In this document: piece by piece, positions 12,830 through 21,884 of the stretch
How positions within the stretch are numbered: the stretch's first letter is position 1
How the letters are laid out: the number at the start of each line of letters is the position of its first letter
Assembly (NCBI GenBank): GCA_049724395.1
Contig: JAUGWO010000161.1
Location: 1 to 64,000, forward strand
Direction of reading: 5' to 3'
DNA: 64,000 nt
DNA from: Spongospora subterranea f. sp. subterranea
Taxonomy: Eukaryota > Endomyxa: Phytomyxea > Phytomyxea > Plasmodiophorida
Notes under the pieces: generated by a model
What the model was told of the DNA's origin: nothing
What the model saw: only the letters and a program-made list of their open reading frames with translations
The model's database searches: none
Position numbers and translations under genes: made by a program

Positions 12830-13193
12830 ATGACGAATGACGTTCTGGTCTACGCTGATGATGAGGCGGATTCCCGAAGCAAAGCGGACGCTTTCGTTGA
12901 ATTTCAAGCTGCAGAACTCGCCCGAATCGACACTGTTCGTTCACGGATCGCGAAGACGTTTCCATATTTGGCGTTCGTGGCAAGCGATATGGGACGTTTG
13001 GTATATCATACCCGATATCATGATATCCAGATCCTCTTCAATCACTTATTCGTCAACATGTCCAATCTGGTACTGCGAATCGCTGTCCGTTCTGTACCTT
13101 CGCAGGTCGACGCCATGTCGGAAGAATCCCCAAAGTCAACTGAGGATTCCCGATGTTGCAATGCCGACCGATGAACCGCTCAACCAGCCGTAA
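12830..13193 (+). CDS. Unrecognised protein segment, right-arm copy
   Basis: Plus-strand counterpart of the minus-strand segment at 12276-12690. It carries NDVLVYADDE, FQAAELARIDTVRSRIAK, TFPYLAFVASDMGRLVYHT and VNMSNLVLRIAVRSVP, then an acidic/Ser tail (AMSEESPKSTED). It stops at 13174 in one frame and continues to 13193 in another. The substitutions between copies are mostly conservative. No domain family is recognised. Confidence 0.4.
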
Positions 13194-13357
13194 ACTTCCC
13201 AACCATGTTCCCCTCGAATGCGATTGATTGCAATCCGGAACCAGTCCCAGCAAAAATACCTAAAATAAAAAAACAACATCATTGTCTGAGGCAACAACGA
13301 AACCGACGATTTCGTGACCTTCGGAGTCCGTAGCGCCATCTGCCCCAATTTCATATC

Positions 13358-13660
13358 GTGGACTTTGGTGAAATCATGTCGGACAGAGACGATCGGTCGG
13401 AGCTTGATGCCGGGGAAGACGCTCTCTATGATCGTTCTGCCTACATTCGTATCCGCCGGGCACCGATTCGCGCTGAAGCTCGTGTCAACGATGTCTACGT
13501 CCGACGGGGGTTCACAGAGGCCGCCGCCGTCGCCAAACTCACCAAGCGATCGCGGAAGCTATTATATGAGGACGGTCATGACTTGATTCGCCTTTACGCC
13601 ATCGGAGCAGGTAGAGAATCGCCCCTCGTGGATCGGTTTCGAATAACGTTTTGTTTTTTT
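13358..13660 (+). CDS. Unrecognised protein segment duplicated in inverted orientation at 11290-11560
   Basis: The frame from 13358 gives MDFGEIMSDRDDRSELDAGE, then an Arg-rich stretch (YIRIRRAPIRAEARVNDVYV) and a helical end (AAAVAKLTKRSRKLLYEDGH). The sequence at 11290-11560 on the minus strand matches through the MSDR, RRAPIRAEAR and RRGFTEAAA-equivalent blocks but carries frame breaks. The right-arm copy is more intact. A GT-bearing site near 13608 followed by a pyrimidine-rich tract and cag (about 13665) could be an intron leading to a further exon. Family unknown. Confidence 0.35.
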
Positions 13661-13892
13661 TTCAGCGATGACCACCGCGATTGCCGTCGCCCTGGATATC
13701 CAGAGCAACGATTCTACGTTGGTGCTGAAGCCAACGACGTCGTCGCTTTGTTTATATGATGAATTTGAACCAATTCGGAATGGTTTGATTCCAAAGACAG
13801 TCACAAGAATCAACTCACAGATCTGTATCGAGATACATAAACGGTCGTTGTCATAAGTTATCAACAATGAAGGGGCACTGTGTCGCTGTTTC

Positions 13893-14013
13893 AACCGAAG
13901 GGAACGTCACAACATCACGTTTTAACCGAAGGGAACGTCATAACATCGCGTTTTAACCGAAGGGAACGTCACAACATCACGTTTGCAACCGAAGGGCACG
14001 TCACAACATCACC
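13893..14013. repeat. Four-copy tandem repeat, unit about 31 bp
   Basis: Units of the form aaccgaagggaacgtcacaa followed by catcacgtttt are repeated four times with single-base differences (ca/ta, cac/cgc, gggaac/gggcac). No ORF crosses it convincingly. The bases on either side (13760-13892 and 14014-14170) show nothing recognisable. Confidence 0.9.
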
Positions 14014-14169
14014 AAACTTGATGTGAAATCTGAAGCACTCGTTAATGGAATAACGTAATCAGAACTCACTTGAACTCATTGCACTGGGTTCATTCGAGAA
14101 CTGTGTCTCGGAATGGCAAGAATGTTGGGTCGAGCTGAGCACTATTGGAACATCAACGGCTCACTCATA

Positions 14170-14350
14170 GTGCGATCAACGGCTCACTCAAATTTCTGGG
14201 TATTGATGGGTTTTGTTAAGAAATCAGCGACCATCTTGGCGGTCTCGCAGTATTGCACCACGATCTGTCTTTCGTTGATTTGCTCACGGGTGAAGTGGTA
14301 TTTTACATCTATGTGCTTCGTCAGCGCATCTGTCCTGTGATTTTGTGACA
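14170..14350 (-). mobile_element. Copia RNase H / C-terminal fragment, minus strand
   Basis: The minus-strand translation reads TDALTKHIDVKYHFTREQIN, then RQIVVQYCETAKMVADFLTKP. This is the conserved end of Ty1/copia polyproteins (TKHIDI.YHF.R..., DILTKPL). Only this terminal portion is recognisable. The upstream RNase H catalytic region expected at higher coordinates on this strand was not found. It is a relic. Confidence 0.75.
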
Positions 14351-14439
14351 ATTTAAGAGTCCCATAGGGTTAACTTAAGATCCTGTACAACCAAACCAGA
14401 CGCCTGCCCCAGGCACTTGGCTATTCGGGACTTGAATGT

Positions 14440-14540
14440 TGCCTTGGGCCCCGAACATATGTCGCAACGAGAGACAGATCGTGGTGCAATACTGCCAGAC
14501 CGCCAAGATGGTCGCTGGTCAAGTCCGCGCGGATGTTGTC
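14440..14540 (+). mobile_element. Second copia C-terminal fragment, opposite orientation
   Basis: The plus strand encodes ERQIVVQYCQTAKMVAGQ around 14465-14525. It matches the same polyprotein block as the minus-strand fragment at 14170-14350. The two form a small inverted pair about 170 bp apart. Non-functional debris. Confidence 0.6.
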
Positions 14541-16029
14541 GAATAAAAATTATTTCTTCAATCTTATGTACGTTCGTTTGGGCACTCTCGTATGCTTGTC
14601 CAGAGCTTCAACGAAATCATCCACGAGATTGTCCATTGAGGAAAATCAATCAGAGCAAATGCGTCACTTGGTGTAATCTACTGGTAAACACGATCAATGT
14701 ACTGAAAGGGTGCCTTGGGCTGGCTTTCATGATCAAATACTGGCTCTTCGAGGCAGATCTCAGGATTGCACACCGATCCGATGCCTTATCCCAATAGTTT
14801 GGTGAGCAAAGCGAACACGGGGGTGGTTTTGTAATGCTGGACAATAAATACATGTACTTCCCGACGAGTTCAATGAATAACTTCTTGGCGATCGGTATGG
14901 AAATATTCCAATAACGTCGGTCCAAGATATTGCCCCCAACACAATGCTCAGCTAAGCCGCTTGGTCAAGTGGTTGTTGACCGATGGACCCTGCGTTTCAG
15001 ATGAAGCCCAACGTGTGTTCCCAGGCAATGGAAGTTAGGCCACTCAAGATCATGCAACAACCGGTCCCGACCGTCCAACGTTAACGCGAGATCACGCGAT
15101 AGAAGTGCCCTAGGCACATTTCATAATTGCGAATTACTGGAATCCAGTGAGCGAACTTACGAGACAGTTTGCCTTGTAGATGCCCGATCATAATCGAGCA
15201 CGTCGCAGGGCGAAATCACCGAAAGATGTGCTCTGTGTTTTCCGACCCTGTCTTCGCTTTCCTTTGAACATCTGCCCATCGCCGATTTCCAGAATTTAAT
15301 AGCAAACCGCTTCTCATAGTCAGAATGAGATTTGAACTGAAGCCAAATGGTGACCATTGTGTTGATGCGTGATCCACCCTAACCGTAAAACGTGAACGTT
15401 TGGAGTGTTTATAATGGTCGAGTACGGTAGTTGCACCCATCGCTCTGTCATTACGTGTCGATACACACGAACACTTGTGATGTGGTCATAGGTACATCAG
15501 TGATCAGTTCAAGTCAGGTGCACGTATCTTGTATGGTGATGGTGTGTATAGCCCACCCACATCACTTTACAATCGATCAGTTTCAACACGAGAGATTCCC
15601 GTTCAATGTTCCTATCATCGGTGCAGTCCAGAATACGGTTTTGTTGTATCGACGCAGGCCCGCGACAATGCGAATCGCCCTCAGCGCATAGTACTTCAAC
15701 ACTTGTTGCTGCTTTTTACGAGTTTGCATTACAAAATCAGTCCGCAGTATGTCGATGCCAAGATCTCGTATTTAAATCAGTTGACCAAGGCAGTTTTTGG
15801 GAAGCCATGACCTGATTTCATGCCGGCTCGGGTGTGATCACTCAATTCATTGAGGGGTTTCTGGACGGGGTCGAGTTGGTCGTCGTCGACCCCGTAACTG
15901 TGACGCATCACTCATCGCGTCATTTGGTGGACACGCATGACTGTAGATGAGTCGGATCTCATAGACCCTTGTTCCCGGTAACATTACAGTATTATTGCCT
16001 TCGATAGTTATTTTTGCACTTTTCACATT
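14541..16029. other. No recognisable gene; probable mobile-element debris
   Basis: Several ORFs of 60-126 codons occur on both strands without recognisable motifs. The flanking copia fragments suggest the area is decayed transposon sequence. The last few hundred bases before 16030 are AT-rich and should include the promoter of the first MADS-box gene. Confidence 0.35.
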
Positions 16030-16473
16030 ATGGGACGCGCCAAGCTGGTCCTAGAGAGAATACAAGAGAACAAACAACGTGAAGCTACTTTTCGTAGCCG
16101 GAAGAGTGGGTTACTCAAAAAGGTGAATCAGCTTCTCACCTGGAAGCACCTCCTCCTGAAACGCATCGTAATGTAGGCCAAAGAACTATCAGTGCTGTGC
16201 GATTGCGATGTTGCACTAATTGTGATTCACGAGACCAAACGTAAAGTCCTTCAATATTCTAATCGGGATATAGATCAAGTTTGGGATAGATATCGCGGTT
16301 ATGAAGGGGAAGTAGAATTCGCCGACAAGAACAGGTCTTTGCTAATCAGCAAGCCGCCTAACCAGTCCGCGTCGGTCATTGTCGCGAAGCTAGGAGCCCA
16401 GTCGCCATCTTTATCGACCGCGTCTCAGCATTCGGACCAATATGATCGATGCCCTGACTCATGCGCGGGTTGA
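16030..16473 (+). CDS. MADS-box transcription factor (copy 1)
   Basis: DNA-binding transcription factor with an N-terminal MADS domain. Exon 1 (16030-16122) encodes MGRAKLVLERIQENKQREAT, then FRSRKSGLLKK. A 54-bp intron (16123-16176, gtgaat...atgtag) follows the last Lys. Exon 2 (16177-16473) resumes with AKELSVLCDCDVALIVIH and the rest of the domain (KVLQYSNRDIDQVWDRY), then a short Ser/Pro-rich tail ending CPDSCAG. Total about 129 aa. There is no K-box, so it resembles the short non-plant MADS type rather than plant MIKC proteins. A close paralogue lies head-on at 17694-18275 with the intron in the same place, and a third, more divergent copy is at 49615. Assignment to the MADS family is secure; target genes are unknown. 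Confidence 0.9.
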
Positions 16474-16807
16474 GACAGTTCCTTGCATCGGGTCAGCGAG
16501 ACCTTCGAGTAACATTCATTGGCGCTCATCAAATATATTTAACTAATCATGAGGGTAATTAATATCCGATTTAACTCAATAAACAGTCGTGATACTGTCG
16601 GTCGGCAACGGTCGCAGTAGTTGATCGGACCATTATTATTTCATAAAACTGATTTGAAGGGACGGACTAGAGCTCGTCCCTACGCGACAACGCGCTCTTT
16701 TCGCCATGAGCAGACGTAACGTATCAGTAAGGAATCTGTAACACGATAGGATCAACGTAACTGGCCACGATACACAGAAACTGTTCGGGACCGAATACAA
16801 AGGAGTG
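16474..16807. other. Intergenic, probable promoter of the Nudix gene
   Basis: No coding potential. The first part is AT-rich and may hold the polyadenylation region of the upstream MADS gene. Confidence 0.35.
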
Positions 16808-17449
16808 ATGTCGCTATTTGTTGGAGATAGATTTGATTCCGGTAAGATGCTGCATGGAGTCCAGGCCGATGGGGTCTCCAAGGGTGGCCGTCTGGGAATC
16901 GCCTACCCATTCCCAATGTCGCTGTTGACGGTCGATGTTGGGGTCGTCACGCGAATCTCCAAGTCGCTGTACCTGTTGCTGGTCAGGCGACGTGGACAGC
17001 CGTTCAAGAACTGCTGGGCGTTGCCCGGAGGGTTTGTCGACATCATGCATGGCGAACACGTCGAAGATGCCGCTCGTCGTGAGCTGAAAGAAGAAACCGG
17101 GATCGACGTTGAGACAAAATTATTGTCAAAGGTGATGTGGAGTTCAGGACCTGATCGCGACCCACGCGGATACTCGACCACAATCCTTTTTGGAACACAG
17201 GTGGACTATGATGATATTAATCCATGTGCCGGCGACGATGCCAGTGATGTACGCTGGGTTGAGATGGCTCGTGAAAATTTCCGCTCTGCCAAACAGCATG
17301 GAGACTCTGGCGGCGGAAGTGGCCCAAGCCGAGGCCCAAAATCAGGGGAAAAAATCATATATAGTACAAAACGATTAGATGGCGCCAAGATTCCTCTAGC
17401 GTTTGATCATCTGGTGTTGGTTGAGAATTTGATTGAGAAGTACAGGTAA
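16808..17449 (+). CDS. Nudix hydrolase, ADP-ribose pyrophosphatase-like
   Basis: Uninterrupted 213-residue frame from the ATG at 16808. Residues about 38-60 form the first beta strands (LTVDVGVVTR, LYLLLVRRRGQPF), then WALPGGFVD and the Nudix helix AARRELKEETGI, followed by the strand region (YSTTILFGTQVDY) and a C-terminal helical tail. This pattern is typical of the COG1051 / NrtR-like Nudix group that hydrolyses ADP-ribose or related nucleoside diphosphates. The REL.EETG core with its metal-binding glutamates is present. Relative to the canonical G-x5-E-x7-REUxEExGU, two extra residues sit between the first Gly and Glu (GFVDIMHGE). The substrate cannot be told from sequence. The gene lies between two convergent MADS-box paralogues and appears intronless. 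Confidence 0.85.
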   Translation: MSLFVGDRFDSGKMLHGVQADGVSKGGRLGIAYPFPMSLLTVDVGVVTRISKSLYLLLVRRRGQPFKNCWALPGGFVDIMHGEHVEDAARRELKEETGIDVETKLLSKVMWSSGPDRDPRGYSTTILFGTQVDYDDINPCAGDDASDVRWVEMARENFRSAKQHGDSGGGSGPSRGPKSGEKIIYSTKRLDGAKIPLAFDHLVLVENLIEKYR

Positions 17450-17693
17450 TAAGTACACAGTCTCGTTCTGGAATAACCTGATCAGGTTTGAGTACGTCAG
17501 GTCAAAGGCGCAAGCTATTACAGAAATGCAAAGTGGATTCCCCAATCCATAGAATTACGATCGAGTGTTACCACGACAGGTTGAGGTACTACCCCATCTT
17601 GATACAGAATCACCAAACACTCTATTGAAATAAATAATGCCGCATCACACTAGATGCGACGAATATTTAGTGGTAAACAGAACAGGAAAATAA

Positions 17694-18275
17694 TTAAATC
17701 ATTGAGTTCATGTGACCCGGGAATGGCCCCATTCGGCTATAGATGTCCTCATTAAGGTTTAGATCTACGTATGGATAAGACGTAGGCGAGGAGTTCGGTA
17801 ACGATGTGATAAAATTGGGTTCTTGTTCCACGGTCAAGTTCGAGGCCGATTTTGGTTCTAAAACCGACGACGAACATGGGACAACGCCTAGGCCATCAGA
17901 AAAAGCATCGGCGGTGAACAAGTTAGACGCTGCTGTGGAAACCAGTTGGTTTGCTGCTTTGAACATACGTACATTTCGAATATTGTCAGCGACTTCAATA
18001 TCGCCTTGGTATTCCATATACCTCTGCCAGATTTGATTGATTTCGCCATTGGAATACTGTGTTACTTTGTTCTTATTCTTGTGGATTACAACGACAGCAA
18101 TATCACAATCACACAGGACCGATAATTCTTTGGCCTAAAACCTTTTTACAACCCAAAATTCATCGCTCACGCAGCTGATTACCTTCTTTAGTAATCCTGC
18201 GTTCCTCTTGCGAAAGGTGGCCTCACGCCGCTTATTTTCCGTTATTCTCTTCAGACAAAGCTTACCGCGGCCCAT
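17694..18275 (-). CDS. MADS-box transcription factor (copy 2)
   Basis: Exon 1 (18275-18183) encodes MGRGKLCLKRITENKRREAT and FRKRNAGLLKK. A 48-bp intron (18182-18135) interrupts after the same Lys as in copy 1. Exon 2 (18134-17694) continues AKELSVLCDCDIAVVVIH, KVTQYSNGEINQIWQRY and a longer C-terminal region of about 90 residues rich in Ser, Asn and Pro, ending GPFPGHMNSMI. Total about 177 aa. The MADS domain is very similar to copy 1, so the pair arose by local duplication with inversion. The tails have diverged. No K-box is visible. Confidence 0.9.
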
Positions 18276-18665
18276 TCCAGTAAATCAGTTGCAGAAACAC
18301 GACGACGAACTGGAAAATTTGATCGCTGGCGCTGTGATATCCATATGGTCATACGGGTACCTCGATAGCCATGCAACGCGCAAACCTGTCCCCATACACT
18401 CCACTTGCAGACGTGGCCAGATCCCAAGTTTGACTGCCACGGTCTATTTCTGGAGGACGTTTCAGTCTCCATTTGACCAACGGTCCTGTGGTTCCTGATT
18501 CGTTACACGCCGTTACTGTATCAGTGTATCTTCCCTACAGAACGGTTGGTGGAGTATCGGTGGAGTGCTGGGCGTAATACGGCGGAGCCTCCACTTCAGA
18601 AAAATCCTCTTTCTCTATATCGTGTGGAAACTGTAAACACTATTTATAAACGGCCTCTTTACTCC

Positions 18666-20495
18666 ATGGGCATCGAGTATCTGGCCCCATGTGATAATTT
18701 GTTTTTTAAAGCCGAACTGCATGGAATCAACACTTGCATCGGAGGCATTCACTTTCGTTCTATGGTTATGAACCCAAATCTCACGTATCATTTCTTTGAT
18801 AGGTCTGATGACGTTAAACCAACCAATTTCCCATAAAGTTTTCATGGCAGAGCTTGGAAAATTCGCTCAGTCTAAGGATCGACTTACAATGAGGATACGG
18901 GCCGGCACACGGTTTTATTTCTCGCGTCCCCAATGGGAATCTGTTGGCCATGAATTCGACGTTCAGAATCATTTTGCCATCCAGCGCCTTGAAGATTCCG
19001 ATCCCTCCGTTCTGCGCTCATCAGTGTCTTCGTTAATGGCGTTGCCACTTGATTTGAGGTATCCTCTTTGGCATGTGACCTATCTCCAAAGTCCATCATC
19101 GTACAACGTGCTCTTTCGCTTCAGTGTATGTCAACCATTCACCTCATCTGTGAGTAACTAATCTGTTGAATTTGTAGCATATTCTATCAGATGGTCAGGG
19201 TTTTGTCCGAGCCTTTATTGACTTTATGGCAAGTAAGGAAAGCGATATGCAATCAATGGATGCAGCATACCAAGCAGGACGCGCTATTAAAAGTCAATCT
19301 ATTGGAAAATTGGAAAGGAGACATAATTTCACACAAAGCTGGCAGCTTGTTTTAGTGGCGATCTTGGAGCTGCTCAGGAGCTGTGGATTGTTCATATTTG
19401 GATTAATTGTTTGCATTTACAATGCGATAAATTTCTTGCTCCATACACAATGGTCGTTAAAAGCGCCGAGCAAATCGCTCCCCCATCAGATCGGGATCAG
19501 TGAATCAATTGCAATCTCCTCGGTCAAACGCATTCGGAAGGCGTTCGGCACCTCATTTAATGATGTGCTCGTTGCCTGTGCTGCCGACGCGCTGGAGCGG
19601 CATCTGCTCGCATGCGGGAGCCTCCTCGATAATAGGTTCATGTTCATGATTCCAACAAGTCTCCGCCGGATCGACGACTGGTCCATGTCAAACGAGGTAC
19701 CCCTTTATTTCCAATGTGAATCGCTTTCTTTCTCGTCACGAACGTGAACGAATTTTGGGCGAGTCACGTGACTGGTCTGAAACTATTTCTAGTATGGGTT
19801 TATACTGTGCTGTTATTTCTGTCGCGTCGCCATAACGTTTCTTGTTTAAGTCTCACCGTCCACTTCCATTTATCAGTTTTTGTTTCTGTGGCATCGATGC
19901 AATTTGTCGTTCTGAGTACAGTTTGTAGTTTACATTATGCGATAGGTTCCTTTACCAGACTGTTTACAATAGTTTTACACCAGTATTCACCACGCCATAT
20001 CACTGCCCATTCATTGTTGTTCACTGTTTGATATAGTCAAGTACATATTCGCTTTCAATTCCCACCGGGAAAGACTCGGTATCACGATTAAAGACGATCA
20101 ACAGACGATTGCATCGGCAAAAGCGGACGGTGGAACCTGAAGCGTTATGTTGGCTCCTGCGAGTCCCTTTCATGTTCCCGTTCATGATACCCTCAGCAGT
20201 TCACCGATGCAGTCAGTTCTTCCATGCAGTTGTAACCAACGTGCCAGGAACATCCAAACAAATATCGTTCTGCAAAATTGATGTCGACTCCATGACACCT
20301 ATTGTCTGTTTGCCAAATGAGAATGGTGTGGGGTTTGCTCTGGCTTCCTACCAAAATGAAATTCGTGCCACGATTCACATGAAACTGGATCCAGTGGCGA
20401 ACGAGTGTTCCGTTTATCGCCAAAATGCAGCACAGAATATTGCCAATTTATTTTGCGAATCGTTCAACGATTTACTGCTGCAAGTCCATGATTAA
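18666..20495 (+). CDS. WS/DGAT-type acyltransferase (wax ester synthase / diacylglycerol acyltransferase), multi-exon
   Basis: Predicted to transfer fatty acyl groups from acyl-CoA to alcohols or diacylglycerol, making storage wax esters or triacylglycerol. The start at 18666 gives LAPCDNLFFKAEL, matching the family's 'SPLDxxFLxxE' opening. Later blocks: HKVFMAELGKFAQSKDRL (about 18840), the acyltransferase motif HILSDGQG across an intron near 19128-19176 (family HHxxxDG), a membrane-prone helix (LFIFGLIVCIYNAINFLL, about 19390-19440), FGTSFNDVLVACAADAL (family 'NDVxLAxxxGAL'), then after an intron-rich stretch (19690-20110) the C-terminal HAVVTNVPGTS block and VGFALASYQNEI. It ends at 20495. 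The first His of HHxxxDG is not His here; the second His and the Asp-Gly are kept. Exact splice sites near 18760-18840 and 19690-20110 are unresolved. Confidence 0.8.
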
Positions 20496-20591
20496 TTCAA
20501 TGCGGTTATTCTAACATTCCTCTACACTTGAATAACAATACATTTTATGTTTATAATAGGTCAAACATCAATATTACTTGATTTTTAACAA

Positions 20592-21413
20592 CTACTCGAT
20601 TGTTATTGAGCACCTGCAGCAGAATATCTTATATACTTTCGAAAAGCATGCTCCAAATTCGCAGTCAGGACATGTAATTTTTGGGCAGACGATAGGATTG
20701 TCGAAGTTGCAACAGTGATCGCAATTGCTAAAACAGTCAATTTCAGGAAATTCCATATCTGGGCCGTCGTGGGCAGCCAATTTAGCAGCAAGCAGACAGA
20801 TTGCTCCCATCAATCCTGATAGGATAAACCCGATGATGTAAAGAACCTTCACGAACAACCAGCCGCCTTCAATGTCTTCCGACCCCTGCTAAGTGTAGTA
20901 AGCTGGTTGTCAGCAAACGTGAAATATGGTGGGTTTGACCTTTCGTGACCCTGCTTTATGCATTCCAAATAGGATCAACGACACTGATAAGTTTGCGAGT
21001 AACAAGCCGATTTGCCATCTTCTGGGCATTTGCAATAGAGGAACGCATCCTTCGATCAAAGTCGACAACGACGTTGCGTCATCAATGTGATCTTGTGGTT
21101 GTCGAATCTGGGGATTGAGCCGTGCATGAGGGCTATGATCAGGCGAGGTATTTAATATTTGGCGTCTCTGCATTCCTTCTTCCGCTTCACGTTCGCGGGC
21201 GATTTTGGCTTTTCGTAGTCGCGATATTATCATCATTCGATGTCCAGGTTTCATATCGGATCCAGCAGCGGCAGCTTCCGTTGCGATCAAGTCCATAATA
21301 TTCTCCCACCCATCTTTATCCTCGGACAAAATAAAGTCGAGATCAGTGAATCCCATTTTGTGAAAATAAGGCAAGTATCCATCTAATGGATATCCCTGCA
21401 GCACTTCATCCAT
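20592..21413 (-). CDS. SAM-domain protein with C-terminal membrane segments and Cys-rich tail
   Basis: Exon 1 starts at 21413. Residues about 8-70 form a sterile alpha motif (YLPYFHKMGFTDLDFIL ... GHRMMIISRLRKAK). A low-complexity linker follows, then a hydrophobic helix (WQIGLLLANLSVSLILFGM). An intron of about 65 bp (near 20940-20880, gtcaaa...ttagcag) joins KAGSRK to GSEDIEGGW. Exon 2 begins with a second hydrophobic helix (LYIIGFILSGLMGAICLLAA) and ends in a tail with about a dozen cysteines (SNCDHCCNF, CPKITCPDCEFGACF). The likely topology is a cytosolic SAM domain tethered to a membrane. SAM domains mediate protein-protein contacts. The specific family is not recognised. Codons downstream of 20870 are in frame only after splicing. 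Confidence 0.65.
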
Positions 21414-21884
21414 TGGTGCGGCTTCTATGGATGGGGCGGTTGGCCATGTAAAAACGGTTGTGGTACTTTGTTGACAACCGCGAACTACCCAATCTAATGA
21501 TTCACGTCACACAGGTCGTTGCAAATCAGTATTTTTGGCGAAATTCAGAGACGTTCGTTTTAACTCTTTCTGAACTTCAATACAGTCCGCTGCAATATTA
21601 TAATTGACAACAAAATTTAGTGCTGGTTTCACGATAGATTCACAGGAGTTGATCTCGATAAATTCTCATAACACCCGTTATTGCTTCTCGGTTAATGCGA
21701 TTGGCGTTTTTTTTTCTATTTTTTTTTTCTCATGAATTTCCGCCAGTGATCGTCCACTTGTCAAAACAATCGCCCCTGCGCATATCTTGACTAAAAGGCG
21801 CGTAGACGCGCGCGTTTGAGTATTCGCGCGAGCAACGATACACCTCTATAAAACGTTGATGGCGGGGAATCCTGAACATTTACA

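Larger units (their letters stand above)
11280..13600. repeat. Large imperfect inverted duplication (palindrome)
   Basis: Two coding segments occur twice in opposite orientation. Segment one is at 12276-12690 on the minus strand and 12830-13193 on the plus strand (shared NHLF-NM-NLVLRIAVRSVP). Segment two is at 11290-11560 minus and 13320-13590 plus (shared IMSDR-D, then RRAPIRAEAR). The centre lies near 12720-12800. Outside the palindrome, 11133-11280 is short and shows nothing recognisable. The left arm is about 600 bp longer between the two segments than the right arm (11560-12276 versus 13193-13320), and that excess contains a LINE-like fragment. Divergence between arms is moderate, so the duplication is not very recent. 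Confidence 0.75.
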
